A stretch of DNA of 64,000 bases. It comes from Myxococcales bacterium (GTDB lineage: Bacteria > Myxococcota_A > UBA796 > GCA-2862545). The stretch's first letter is position 1. Each line of letters begins with the position of its first letter. A program made the translations under genes and the position numbers. Shown piece after piece: positions 9,055-23,470 of the stretch. Below the pieces are notes generated by a model. That model saw nothing but the letters and a program-made list of their open reading frames with translations. It was not told the DNA's origin and did no database searches. The stretch covers positions 1-64,000 of the forward strand of contig JAHQVJ010000057.1 in NCBI GenBank assembly GCA_019634415.1, given 5' to 3'.

Positions 9055-9626
9055 CCGCAGTCCGGGAGGGGATGCTCGGCATCGTCGCCGGGGTGGCGGA
9101 GCCACAGCTCGATGGCGTCGGGAGAGGCGGGCAGGATCTGGTCGTCGGGCTGCACTATCCGCACGGCCGCGAAGCGTCCGGGTGAATGCCAGGCGACGAC
9201 CACGTTTCCGTCGGATCCCTCGGCGGCCACCACGGGCGCGGCGTGCAGCCACAGGCAGGGGGAGGGACGGGGGATCACCACGTCCACGACCTGGCCTGGG
9301 CGGGGCAGCGACCTCAGGCTGGGGAAGGGGACGCGAAGGGTGGTGTGGCCTGCGGGAACCCACGGTGACCAGGGGTCGGGTCCAGGCTCCCCCAGCCGGA
9401 CGGACAGGATGAGATCGTTCGCTTGCATGGGCTCCAGGAGGACCTGTCCTACGGCGTCCTCGGGCTGGATCGTGGTCGTGGGGAGGATGGCCTGCGGGAG
9501 CTCGATCATGGCCAGATGATCGAGCTCGATGACCGTCCCGGCCTCGAGATCCTGCGCAGCGATCAGGAGCGAGACCATGGGCTGTCGCTCGATGGGCGCA
9601 CACGCTGCGAGGATCAGCGAGAGCAA
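9045..9626 (-). CDS. SAF-domain (CpaB-like) lipoprotein
   Basis: The 193-aa protein starts at TTG 9626, supported by GGAGGGA just upstream, and begins LLSLILAACAP, a clear lipobox. Residues about 20-85 read as a SAF domain of the CpaB/RcpC and FlgA type: an LLIAAQDLEAGTVIELDHL strand-turn, then VGQVLLEPMQANDLIL. In CpaB this domain helps build Flp/Tad pili at the envelope. The remaining 110 residues are beta-rich. It overlaps the upstream SAF-domain gene by 13 bases. No other tad/flp gene is in the window, so a pilus role is not supported. Confidence 0.72.
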   Translation of the reverse strand: MLSLILAACAPIERQPMVSLLIAAQDLEAGTVIELDHLAMIELPQAILPTTTIQPEDAVGQVLLEPMQANDLILSVRLGEPGPDPWSPWVPAGHTTLRVPFPSLRSLPRPGQVVDVVIPRPSPCLWLHAAPVVAAEGSDGNVVVAWHSPGRFAAVRIVQPDDQILPASPDAIELWLRHPGDDAEHPLPDCGQP

Positions 9627-10321
9627 CGCTCCCTCCAGGAGGCCGCGGTGGCGAGAGGCACGCGGGTGTGGGTGACGGGTCCGTCCACGGCGAGGACCTC
9701 CGCCTCGTCGAGGGAGGGCACGCACGTGGAGGGTACGGGCACCACGGCTGTGCCGGGCCGAGCGTCGGAGGCTTCGGCGGGTCGTAGCTTGCCCTCGCGC
9801 AGGATCTCCCCGGCCACCGCGGAGGTCGTCAGCTCCATGCCCATGACGTCGTCCGCATCGTGCACGGTGTCGTCGTTCAGGTACCTGCGGTACGTGAGCG
9901 GTCCTTGGCGAAGGTCGTGGGGCTCGATGCGATGTCCCGCAGGGAGGTCGCGGCTCGGCATCACCACCCCGACGCGCTGGACCTCCACGGCGATGTCGGC
10001 GCGTCGTTGGTCGGCGGCTCCAGGGAGGAGCAGCGTGGTGCTCACACCAGCCAGGACCACCGAGGCCGTGGACAGCCTCCAGAGCCATCGCTCCGCCCGG
10101 TGGCCACGTGGGGCGGGCAGGATCGCGGACGCGACGAGCAGCGCTGCGGCCAGCACGAGCAGGGCGCCGCTCACCCACATCCCCACGAAGAACGCACCGC
10201 GCACGCCGACGGCGAAGAGCAGCATCGGGAACATCAGCGCGGGGAGCCCGATCGCCGTCGCCATCAGGGCGATGAGCCCCTTCGGAATGGCGGTGGCACT
10301 CTGGTAGCGGTCGGGGGGCAT
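9614..10321 (-). CDS. Membrane protein with SAF (CpaB-like) domain
   Basis: The 235-aa protein starts at ATG 10321, whose A is shared with the upstream stop codon (TGATG). The N-terminal half has about three hydrophobic segments (ALMATAIGLPALMFPMLLF, FFVGMWVSGALLVLAAALL, LSTASVVLAGVSTTLLL). The C-terminal half has a second SAF-type domain, with VVMPSRDLPAGHRIEPHDL and VMGMELTTSAVAGEILR. It is therefore a membrane-bound partner of the SAF lipoprotein that follows. Such a two-SAF pair without the rest of the Tad locus is unusual. Confidence 0.7.
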   Translation of the reverse strand: MPPDRYQSATAIPKGLIALMATAIGLPALMFPMLLFAVGVRGAFFVGMWVSGALLVLAAALLVASAILPAPRGHRAERWLWRLSTASVVLAGVSTTLLLPGAADQRRADIAVEVQRVGVVMPSRDLPAGHRIEPHDLRQGPLTYRRYLNDDTVHDADDVMGMELTTSAVAGEILREGKLRPAEASDARPGTAVVPVPSTCVPSLDEAEVLAVDGPVTHTRVPLATAASWRERCSR

Positions 10322-10758
10322 CACGAGCCTGCCAGCTGCTTGATGCCGAAGTAGGAAGCCATGCATCCCAGCGGGGTCAGCACCATTGGCGAGGCCAGCA
10401 GGGCCCACCACAGCCACATGAGGTTGCGCAGCCCGTGCCCGGGTCCCAGCAGCGCCGCCGCCCCACCCGCGACGGCGGCCACCACACCGCTGACCGCTGC
10501 GCTGATTCGCAGTGCCTCCGACACTGGATCGTCGCCCTGCACCAGCGTGATCATCCGCAGCGCCAGGAGCGCTCCCATCGCTGCGATGGTCGCCAGCGCC
10601 AGCCGGGCCGATCGACGCAGCTGCTGGGCCGATTGTTCGAGCACCTCTGGTGAGGGAGACTCTTCCAACGACAACGCGCCTCCTTCAGCCACTCTACGCG
10701 ATTGCTCCTGGTTTGTTGCCACCGCTGTAAGCGCGCGAGGTCCAAGTCGTTGCATCAT
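10321..10758 (-). CDS. Small membrane protein, first gene of the SAF trio
   Basis: A 145-aa protein with a cytoplasmic-looking N-terminus of about 45 residues and three predicted membrane spans (near 52-70, 84-104 and 113-135). The start is one of two adjacent ATGs at 10758/10755, without a strong ribosome-binding site. Its stop overlaps the start of the next gene, so the three genes read as a coupled unit. No family recognised. Confidence 0.65.
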   Translation of the reverse strand: MMQRLGPRALTAVATNQEQSRRVAEGGALSLEESPSPEVLEQSAQQLRRSARLALATIAAMGALLALRMITLVQGDDPVSEALRISAAVSGVVAAVAGGAAALLGPGHGLRNLMWLWWALLASPMVLTPLGCMASYFGIKQLAGS

Positions 10759-10778
10759 CGGACACGCGGAGGGCAGCT

Positions 10779-11618
10779 ATGCGGCCAGGGGTTTGTTGGG
10801 GAATGGCGCTGTGGGTGGGATGTGGCGGGGGCCAGCAGACGCCCGTGGGGGCTACCCTCGACGACGGGCAGGTGCTGATCGGCAAGGTCCGCACCTCCGC
10901 GCTCACGCTCACGGGCTCCTTCGGAGACGTGGACGTGCCGCTGTCGGACGTGGGCATGGTGCTACCCGTGGAGGGGCGGACCCTGAAGGACTCGGGCCGC
11001 AACGTGACGGTGTGGCTCCGCAACGGCTCGGAGCTGAAGGGGGAGTGGTCGGAGCCGGAGCTGTCGATGGCGCTCCCCATGGGGGGACACGAGATCGACG
11101 TGGGGCTGGAGGTGGACCGACTGCAGGCACTGCAGCTGCAGGGCTCGGAGCACTGGCCCGAGGACGGCCTGTACCGCGTGCGCACCACCTGGAACGACGA
11201 CTTCCTGGTGGATCCGAAGGCCACGCGGGTGGTGGTGAGCAACGAGCTGGGGCGCTTCGATCCGTTCCTGTCGGAGTGCCGAGCGGTGGGGCCCATCTCC
11301 GACCCGACGGGCGACTGGCGCGTGGAGCTGGTGACGGGCACGGTGCTCATCGGCCCCCTCGACACCGAGGAGATCACGTTCGCGCTGCCCATGGGTCCCG
11401 ACGAGATCGTGGTGCCCCTGGAGGCGCTGGCGGCGCTGGAGCGCGGTGTGTGGACGCAGCACGGCCCGAAGGAGGGCGGAGGTGTCTTCAGCCCTGTGGA
11501 GGAGGTGATGCAGGTGCCGAACCGCCGTCCGCGGCCTGCGCCATCCGCGGCGAAGCCGGGTCTGTCGTCGAGCCAGGGGTGGTTCGACAACACCGAGCTC
11601 GAGGCGAGCAAGTACTGA
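10779..11618 (+). CDS. Putative lipoprotein with three repeated modules
   Basis: The 279-aa product (ATG 10779, GGAGGG upstream) starts with MRPGVCWGMALWVGCGGG, a probable lipoprotein signal. The body contains three copies of a module of about 35 residues: one near 28-62 (DGQVLIGKV ... VDVPLSDVG), one near 80-113 (NGSELKGEW ... EIDVGLEV), and one near 191-227 (TGTVLIGPL ... EIVVPLEAL). Each has G-x-x-L-x-G followed by a hydrophobic strand and an Ile/Val-V-x-L ending. The C-terminus is Pro-rich and low complexity. No known function. Confidence 0.7.
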   Translation: MRPGVCWGMALWVGCGGGQQTPVGATLDDGQVLIGKVRTSALTLTGSFGDVDVPLSDVGMVLPVEGRTLKDSGRNVTVWLRNGSELKGEWSEPELSMALPMGGHEIDVGLEVDRLQALQLQGSEHWPEDGLYRVRTTWNDDFLVDPKATRVVVSNELGRFDPFLSECRAVGPISDPTGDWRVELVTGTVLIGPLDTEEITFALPMGPDEIVVPLEALAALERGVWTQHGPKEGGGVFSPVEEVMQVPNRRPRPAPSAAKPGLSSSQGWFDNTELEASKY

Positions 11619-11625
11619 CGGCGCC

Positions 11626-15498
<3,873 letters not shown>

Positions 15499-15499
<1 letters not shown>

Positions 15500-16479
15500 T
15501 GAGCACGGCATCGGCGCTGTGGATCCTGGCCCGCCCCAAGCTGCTCCCGTACGTGGCGCTGCTGCCCTTTCTCGGCTGGGCCTGGGCCCACTGGGATCGG
15601 GCGCTGCAGGCCACCGGGGCTGGGGCCTTGGGCTGGGTGATGGTGGCGTGGGCGCTGCTGCATGCGGGCACCCTGTGGCTCAACGCGGCGGTGGATCGCG
15701 ACGAGGGGGAGGTCCTGATGGGCCGCGCGGTGGAGCCGCCCCCGACGGCGGCGCCCTGGGGCTACGTCGCCTTGCTCGGGGCCGTGATCGTTGCGGGCGC
15801 GGCCCATCCCTTGGCGGGCTTGGCGTGCCTCGGATCGGCGGGGCTGTCCATCGCCTACTCCCACCCGGCCATGTTCTGGAAGGCGCACCCGGTGGGCGGG
15901 CCCCTGGTGAACCTGGTGGGCTACGGCTTGCTGTCGCCCTTGGCAGGGTGGTCCGTGGTGGGGGTCGACCCCAACCCGCGCACCCTGGTCGTGTGGGCCA
16001 TGGGAGCCATGGGGGTACTGGGCGCGTACTTCTCGGCGCAGGCCTTCCAGCAGCGGGAGGACACGGAGCGAGGCTACCGAACGCTGGTGGCGACCCACGG
16101 ACCCCAGGCCGTGCTCAGGGCAGCACGCATCTGTATAGGACTGGCGTTCGTCGGGGGGCTCGTTCTGGCGGTTGCGGGTTGGATTCCACGGTCCTGCATT
16201 CTTGCCACCATCGGGTGGGTGTGGGTGGATCGCTGGCTCGCACGATGGGGGCGCCAACGGGATGGCGGTAACGAGAGCTGGGCCCGCGAGTTCGCTCGCC
16301 GGATGGCATGGGCCATATTGTTGGGAATCATGCTCGCATTTGGAGAGTACGCGCGCGACTCCTTCGCCGGCCGTCCAGTGGCAGGGCTAGGAACTGTTGC
16401 AGGCCATCCTTCAGATAGACCCTTGCTTTCCCCGATGCAGATGAAAACCTGGAAACAGTCTGCAAATCCCCTGCGCTAA
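15499..16479 (+). CDS. UbiA-family prenyltransferase-like membrane protein
   Basis: The 326-aa protein has about nine hydrophobic segments and the two Asp-rich motifs of UbiA enzymes in modified form. The first is LNAAVDRDEGE near 59-69 (family NDxxDxxxD; here only D-x-D-E-x-E). The second is QREDTERGYRTL near 181-192. UbiA enzymes transfer an isoprenyl chain to an aromatic or polar acceptor in the membrane; the acceptor here is unknown. The basic segment AYSHPAMFWKAHP before the mid helices fits the lipid-binding loop. The last 60-70 residues are hydrophilic, with AT-richer codons than the rest, and look like an addition. Confidence 0.75.
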
Positions 16480-16521
16480 TTTGCGTGGAGTGGGTTCGTC
16501 TCACATCAGCGCGGGGAAACG

Positions 16522-17241
16522 ATGGCTGTCGACGAGCGGAGGTCGGTGCGGCGCACCCAGGGGATCCCAGAGGTGGACCGTCTGCCGCACGAGCTACGTG
16601 CGGACTGTCTTAGGCTGCTCTCTCACGATCTGAACAATCCACTGACGGCGATTCGCATTCTGACCGAGATGCTGCGGGATCGGACGACGGATCCGCAGAT
16701 GCGGCAGGACGTCATCGATATCTTGGAGGCCGCGGACCTCGCTGGCGCCTTGATGGATGGCATGTCGAGCCTGGTGCTGCTGGAGTCGAGGCGGGTGGAG
16801 TTCACCTGGTTCCCCATCGATCTCGTGCACGTGCTGCGCCAGGCGGTGGATCGTCCGGCGCTGCGTCGGCACGTTCGCTTCTCGCTCCCCCGGGAGGTGC
16901 AGCTCACGGGGGATCGGATGGCCCTGCATCGTGCGTTCACCGACGTTTTCGTCAATGCGAGGCGCGTGGTGGACGGGTGTCTGGAGATCCCCGTGTGGGT
17001 GGAGGAGCAGAGCAAGGAGATCACGGTGCGTGTGGGCCACCCGGGGCCTGGGATCCCGCCCGATCTCCGTGGCGCACTGTTCGAGCCCTACGGTGCAGTG
17101 CGCCTGCGGCAGAGCCGCCTTCCCGTGGCGGCTGCGGGCCTGGTCTATGCCCGGACCGTGGTGGATCATCACGGCGGCTCCATGGACTTTCGCGATACGC
17201 CAGGTGGAGAGATGGAGCTGGTGGTGAAGCTGCCTAGATGA
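16522..17241 (+). CDS. Histidine-kinase-like protein, degenerate ATPase domain
   Basis: The 239-aa protein has a HisKA dimerisation helix with LLSHDLNNPLTAIR (His35, Asn/Pro context) and a C-terminal HATPase-like domain with an N-box (FTDVFVNARRV, Asn145). The G1 box reads VGHPGPGIPPDL: the usual Asp of D-x-G-x-G is His173. The G2 region is AAGLVYARTVVDHHGG instead of GLGLA. No membrane segment or sensor domain is visible. I infer a weak or inactive kinase that could act as a scaffold or anti-sigma-like partner. The stop overlaps the Ser/Thr kinase start by four bases. Confidence 0.82.
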   Translation: MAVDERRSVRRTQGIPEVDRLPHELRADCLRLLSHDLNNPLTAIRILTEMLRDRTTDPQMRQDVIDILEAADLAGALMDGMSSLVLLESRRVEFTWFPIDLVHVLRQAVDRPALRRHVRFSLPREVQLTGDRMALHRAFTDVFVNARRVVDGCLEIPVWVEEQSKEITVRVGHPGPGIPPDLRGALFEPYGAVRLRQSRLPVAAAGLVYARTVVDHHGGSMDFRDTPGGEMELVVKLPR

Positions 17242-18458
17242 GAGCACGTGATCCGTTGAGCACACATCGACTGCCAGAGGGCACCGCGTTCGGTCCGTAT
17301 ACGGTCGAGGGACTGATCGGGCGTGGGGGCATGGGTCAGGTCTATGCGGCGCGTGACTCGGTGTACGGCACGCGGGTGGCGCTCAAGGTGCTGCATCCCA
17401 CGCTGCACAGTGACGAGGGCTGGCGCACTCGCTTCAACCAGGAAGGGCTGGTGGGCACACAGCTCAAGCATCCCCACGTGCTGTCCGCGCGAGATCTGGT
17501 GGAGAACGATGGTCGGATCGCGCTGGTACTCGATCTGGTCAGCGGCGGGCAGACGCTGGACCGGGTGATTCGTCGGGAGTTCAAGGAAGGGGTCGACACG
17601 GTTCCCGCCTTGCTGGTGTTCCTCCGGATCCTGCAGGGGGTGGAGTACCTCCATCGCAAGGGGATCGTGCACGGCGACATCAAGCCGGAGAACATCTTGC
17701 TGGAGGGGAACTTCCGGGTGCCGGGCACCTGGATCCCGCGCATGACGGACTTCGGCACGGTGGCCCTGATCGCGCATCCGGTGGAGATCGACGGCCGGCC
17801 GGCCGTGGTGGCCACGCCGCGCTACGCCTCGCCGGAGCACCTGCTGGGGGTGGACCACCTCGAGGTGCGCTCCGACGTGTACTGCTTGGGGCTGATCCTG
17901 CACTTCCTGCTCACGGGCAGCCACGCCTCGAACGCCTCGAACGTGCTGCAGGCCTTCGAGCGCACGATGCTGCCCGTGCCCATCGTGGCGCTGGTGGACC
18001 AGCCCGATCCCCTCATCGCGGTCTTCCAGCGGGCGACGGCTCGAGAGGTGGACGAGCGGTTCGAGACGGCTCGCGATCTGGCGCTGGCGGTGCGGGGGGT
18101 GCTGGAGGCGTTGGGTGCTCCGCTTCAGCTGGAGGACGTGGCGTCGGAGCTGGCCACGGAGATCGACGAAGCGCGTCGAGCGGAGTACGGGCTGCCGAAA
18201 CGCTCGACCACGAGCGACGAGGAGTCGCCGGTGTCGACGCTGACGCCTGGAGTCCAGCCCATCGCACCCGAACTCGACGATCCGGAGGCCGAGCCGACCC
18301 CCACCGAGGGGACGCCGCGACCGATCTCGCAGGCGGCGCGTGCCAGTGCGGGGATGGAGGCGTCGGAGATGGAGCCGGTACCGATGTTCGTGTGGGCCGC
18401 GGGTGCGGTGGCGGCCCTGCTGATCGCGGTGATCACCGTGTTCGCCTGGCCTGGCTGA
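17238..18458 (+). CDS. Ser/Thr protein kinase with C-terminal membrane anchor
   Basis: The 406-aa Hanks-type kinase has a full motif set: G-loop IGRGGMGQVY (about 27-36), catalytic-pair Lys50 and Glu69, catalytic loop HGDIKPEN (145-152) with His-Gly-Asp in place of HRD, DFG at 171-173 (TDFGTVALI), and SPEHLL in place of APE. After the kinase (to about 290) comes a linker rich in Pro, Glu and Thr, then a single transmembrane helix near 384-404. Such topology puts the kinase in the cytosol with a very short outer tail. The HGD variation occurs in some bacterial kinases and usually retains the catalytic Asp. It is translationally coupled to the histidine-kinase-like gene. Confidence 0.9.
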   Translation: MRARDPLSTHRLPEGTAFGPYTVEGLIGRGGMGQVYAARDSVYGTRVALKVLHPTLHSDEGWRTRFNQEGLVGTQLKHPHVLSARDLVENDGRIALVLDLVSGGQTLDRVIRREFKEGVDTVPALLVFLRILQGVEYLHRKGIVHGDIKPENILLEGNFRVPGTWIPRMTDFGTVALIAHPVEIDGRPAVVATPRYASPEHLLGVDHLEVRSDVYCLGLILHFLLTGSHASNASNVLQAFERTMLPVPIVALVDQPDPLIAVFQRATAREVDERFETARDLALAVRGVLEALGAPLQLEDVASELATEIDEARRAEYGLPKRSTTSDEESPVSTLTPGVQPIAPELDDPEAEPTPTEGTPRPISQAARASAGMEASEMEPVPMFVWAAGAVAALLIAVITVFAWPG

Positions 18459-18494
18459 CATCGGCTGCCGCCAGGACCGCAGCGATGGTGATCG

Positions 18495-20177
<1,683 letters not shown>

Positions 20178-20201
20178 GATGATCCCCCCGCTCGCGGCGT
20201 C

Positions 20202-21695
20202 TTAATCGGGTTGTGACGGACCGTCGTAGAACGACAGGAGATGGCTGCGCAAGGCCACCATGCACGGCTCGTGGATGTACATCATGTGCCCGGCCTCGTA
20301 GGCGTGATGGGTGATCCGTGACCTCGCCTCGGGCTCCAGCTGCAGGTGGGCCAAGGTGTAGTTCGTGGCAAAGCGAGGGGTGGCCAGATCGTACAGCCCG
20401 CTGGCCACGAAGACACGCAGGTGGGGATTGTCGATCATCGCCGTGCGAAGTCGGTCCGTGACGTCGAGGTAGCGGTTGTCGCTGGACCACTTCCAGGACT
20501 GGTTGACCTTGATGTTCAGAAGCTCGTAGACGTCGTCGTCCTCGTACTTGAGCCGGACGCGCAGATCGTGCAGGAAGGCGCTGGCGTAGGACCCCATGAG
20601 CGCCGACATGGAGGGATCCTTGCTGATGCCTTCGCCTGCGGCGTCGCGCTCGGCTCCCGTGAACCGACTGTCGAGCCGGCCCACCGTGCGCCGCTCGGAC
20701 CGCAGCAACTCCCGACAGAAACGCATGAGATCGACGCGGTTGTTGCACCGCCACACGAAGTCGGCATCCAGGCCCGTGAAGGAGGCGATCTGCGAGGCCA
20801 GCGCGCGGCCCTCCGCCTCGGGAAGATCGGTCCCTCGCATGAGCGCAGGCATGTACCGATCCATCGCGAAGCTCTGCACCTCACGGGCGAAGGCCTGCAA
20901 GTCGGGTACGTCCACTCGGCCGTGGTACGCCGCCGTCAGGGCATAGCCGGGGAGGTACAAGGCGTGGGGCAGGTCGTTGCCCTCGTGAAAGATCAGCGTC
21001 TGGAACTGCAGGGCCACGGAGAGCAGGACGAGACCGTTCAGGTGCAGGCCGTGCCGCTCCTGCAGGTGCGCCGCCAGTGCTGCGGCTCGGGTGGTGCCGT
21101 AGCTCTCGCCGGCGATGTACTTGGGGCTCTCCCAGCGAGCGTGCTTGGTGACGAAGCGACGCACGAACTCCGCCACGCTCTGTACGTCTCCAGACACCCC
21201 GTGGTAGTCGGCACCCTGGTCGTTCTGGGGCCGGGAGAACCCGGTGCCCACGGGGTCCACGAACACCAGATCGGTGACGTCGAGCAGCGAGTGGGGGTTG
21301 TCCTCGGCGCGGGCGGGGGGCACCGGCACGGCGTCCACGTCCACCCGCACGCGACGGGGGCCGAAGCAGCCCATGTGTAGCCACACCGAGCTCGATCCGG
21401 GGCCTCCGTTGAAGCAAAACGTCAGCGGCCGTTGATCGCGCTGATCGATGTCGCTGCGGATGTAGGCCGTGTAGAACAAGCGCTCCGTCGGCTTGTCGGG
21501 GTCGTCGAGCCCCACCTCGAGGCTGCCACAAGTTGCCTGGTAGGGCACGCGCTGGCCTGCGATGGTCGTCTCGTGCTCGGTCACCGAGGATCGGGGTGGT
21601 GCCTCTTCCTCTGCAACCTGGTTGTTACCTCCAAGGAGATTCTTCAGTTCCTTAGGACCTGATACCACCACCACGGACTGCTGCTCTTCCGCCAT
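20202..21695 (-). CDS. Serine carboxypeptidase-like (peptidase S10) protein
   Basis: A 497-aa protein with the S10 landmarks: NGGPGSSSVW (oxyanion loop), GESYGT with nucleophile Ser198, LYDLATP with the catalytic Asp, and AGHMMY with the catalytic His near the C-terminus. The family releases C-terminal residues at acidic pH. No signal peptide is visible: the first 40 residues are acidic and polar (MAEEQQSVVVVSG), so the enzyme may be cytosolic or exported by another route. It is shorter than eukaryotic carboxypeptidase Y and close to bacterial S10 members. Confidence 0.93.
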   Translation of the reverse strand: MAEEQQSVVVVSGPKELKNLLGGNNQVAEEEAPPRSSVTEHETTIAGQRVPYQATCGSLEVGLDDPDKPTERLFYTAYIRSDIDQRDQRPLTFCFNGGPGSSSVWLHMGCFGPRRVRVDVDAVPVPPARAEDNPHSLLDVTDLVFVDPVGTGFSRPQNDQGADYHGVSGDVQSVAEFVRRFVTKHARWESPKYIAGESYGTTRAAALAAHLQERHGLHLNGLVLLSVALQFQTLIFHEGNDLPHALYLPGYALTAAYHGRVDVPDLQAFAREVQSFAMDRYMPALMRGTDLPEAEGRALASQIASFTGLDADFVWRCNNRVDLMRFCRELLRSERRTVGRLDSRFTGAERDAAGEGISKDPSMSALMGSYASAFLHDLRVRLKYEDDDVYELLNIKVNQSWKWSSDNRYLDVTDRLRTAMIDNPHLRVFVASGLYDLATPRFATNYTLAHLQLEPEARSRITHHAYEAGHMMYIHEPCMVALRSHLLSFYDGPSQPD

Positions 21696-21773
21696 GACCC
21701 CTCCGGAGGGTCCTCATAGCCCGCAAGTGGGCGAGATCGTGTAGCATCCGCTCCAACGCCGTGGAGGCAACAC

Positions 21774-23465
21774 ATGGTTCTCTTCATCCTGTCCGCCGCC
21801 GCGAACGCCCAGCAGGTCACCAATGGTGACGTTCCGAACCTCAACGCGCAGACCTTCAGACCCAGCATCGACGGACGTCGCATGCTGTGGGTCGACGATG
21901 CCATGCGCAATCGGAGCGAGACCCTGTTCGGTCGGGCGCTTCTCCAGTTCGTCGATCAACCCCTCGTCTACATCTCGGAGGACGATCGTGTCACCGGACT
22001 GGTGAACAGCATCTGGCAGCTCGATGCCATGATCGGGGGGCAGCTCGGGCCCGTGCGGCTTGGGTTGGACCTGCCGATGTACCTGCTGACCACCTCGGAC
22101 GTGGGAGGGGCGCAGTCGGGTCTCGGCGACATCTCGCTGGACGCCAAGGGCACGATCCTGGACATGGAGGATCGGCCTGTCGGACTGGCCCTGAACGGTC
22201 GTCTCTGGCTGCCCACGTCCACGGTGGACACCGCCCTGGGCAACGACGGCCTGGCCTGGGAGCTCGCAGGAATCGCGACCACCGAGGTGGGAGATCTGCT
22301 GCTCTCTGGCAACGTGGGCCTGCAGGGGCGCCCGGAGTCGGACCTCGAGAACATTCGCCTCAACGACTACTTCGTGGGTCGCCTCGGGGCGGGGTACGCG
22401 TTCTCGGAGCGGGCGGGAGCGGCGCTGGAGCTGGCCAGCCTCATTCCGTTCTCCGCTCCCCTCAGCAACTCGGCGGGCAGTCCGCTGGAGGTGCTGGGCA
22501 GCGGCTACGGGTACCCGGGAGAAGGGGACGTGGTGGTGCGGGGTGGCATCGGGGCCGGCATCACGCCGGGCATCGGCTCGCCCGATCTGCGCCTGCTGCT
22601 GGGCGTGGGCTACGAGCCGCGACCCGTCGCTGGCGACCTCGATGGGGACGGGCTGGTGGCCGGCGACGAGTGTCCCACCCAGCCCGAGGACATGGACGAC
22701 TGGCAGGACAGCGACGGCTGCCCCGACATCGACAACGACGACGACGGAATCCTCGACGCCGCCGATCAGTGCATGAACGACCCCGAGGACTTCGACACCT
22801 ACAAGGACGACGATGGGTGTCCCGAGCGGGCGCTGGTGCGGATCCAGGTGGTGGACGCGGTCACCCAGGAAGAGGTGGGCGTGGCTCGGATCACCGTGGC
22901 CGACGAGAACGGTGAGGGCCGTGGCGGGGTGACCCCCTTCGCCATGGGCATCGACGACGGCAAGTACCAGGTGATCGCCAAGTCCGCGGGCTACGAGGAC
23001 GGCATCGTCGACCTCACGGTGGAGAACGGCCCGCCGGTGGACCTTGTGGTGGAGCTGCAGCCCAAGGAGACGGGAGCGGTGGTGAGCCGCGACCGCATCG
23101 ACCTGCGCGACACCGTGCTCTTCGAGACGAACTCCGCCACGATCAAGCCGCTGTCGTATCCGCTGCTCGAGGAGGCGATCCAGATCCTGGAGGACTACCC
23201 CGAGATCCGGAAGCTGCGGATCGAGGGCCACACCGACGAGCGCGGCCCCGACGAGTACAACCTGCAGCTGTCGAAGGACCGCGCGGCCTCGGTGCTGGCG
23301 TACTTCGTGGAGTCTGGGATGGACGCCGGGCGCCTCACCAGCGAGGGCTACGGCGAGACGAAGCCGGTGGATCCGGCCAGTACGCCCGAGGCGTGGGCCA
23401 AGAACCGTCGCGTGGACTTCTTCATCGCCGAGTGGGACGACTCTGCCACCGTCGAAGACCAGTAG
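21774..23465 (+). CDS. OmpA-family outer membrane protein with Asp-rich repeats
   Basis: The 563-aa protein has a short signal peptide (likely cleavage in AAANA-QQ). A long beta-rich N-terminal region (about 15-285) follows, then a thrombospondin-type-3-like Asp/Asn-rich segment (about 290-345, with DGDGLVAGDECP and DNDDDGILD). Next comes a carboxypeptidase-regulatory-like beta domain (about 350-430), then the OmpA C-terminal domain (VLFETNSATIKP, RIEGHTDERG, NRRVDFFI), which binds peptidoglycan. Calcium probably binds the Asp repeats. The start has GTGGAGG upstream, and the gene is divergent from the S10 gene with 78 bases between starts. Confidence 0.9.
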   Translation: MVLFILSAAANAQQVTNGDVPNLNAQTFRPSIDGRRMLWVDDAMRNRSETLFGRALLQFVDQPLVYISEDDRVTGLVNSIWQLDAMIGGQLGPVRLGLDLPMYLLTTSDVGGAQSGLGDISLDAKGTILDMEDRPVGLALNGRLWLPTSTVDTALGNDGLAWELAGIATTEVGDLLLSGNVGLQGRPESDLENIRLNDYFVGRLGAGYAFSERAGAALELASLIPFSAPLSNSAGSPLEVLGSGYGYPGEGDVVVRGGIGAGITPGIGSPDLRLLLGVGYEPRPVAGDLDGDGLVAGDECPTQPEDMDDWQDSDGCPDIDNDDDGILDAADQCMNDPEDFDTYKDDDGCPERALVRIQVVDAVTQEEVGVARITVADENGEGRGGVTPFAMGIDDGKYQVIAKSAGYEDGIVDLTVENGPPVDLVVELQPKETGAVVSRDRIDLRDTVLFETNSATIKPLSYPLLEEAIQILEDYPEIRKLRIEGHTDERGPDEYNLQLSKDRAASVLAYFVESGMDAGRLTSEGYGETKPVDPASTPEAWAKNRRVDFFIAEWDDSATVEDQ

Positions 23466-23470
23466 ACGCG

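Noticed and set aside
9045-10758. Complete Flp/Tad pilus locus around the SAF genes
   Set aside because: No CpaA, CpaC, CpaE/F or TadB/C-like gene is nearby.
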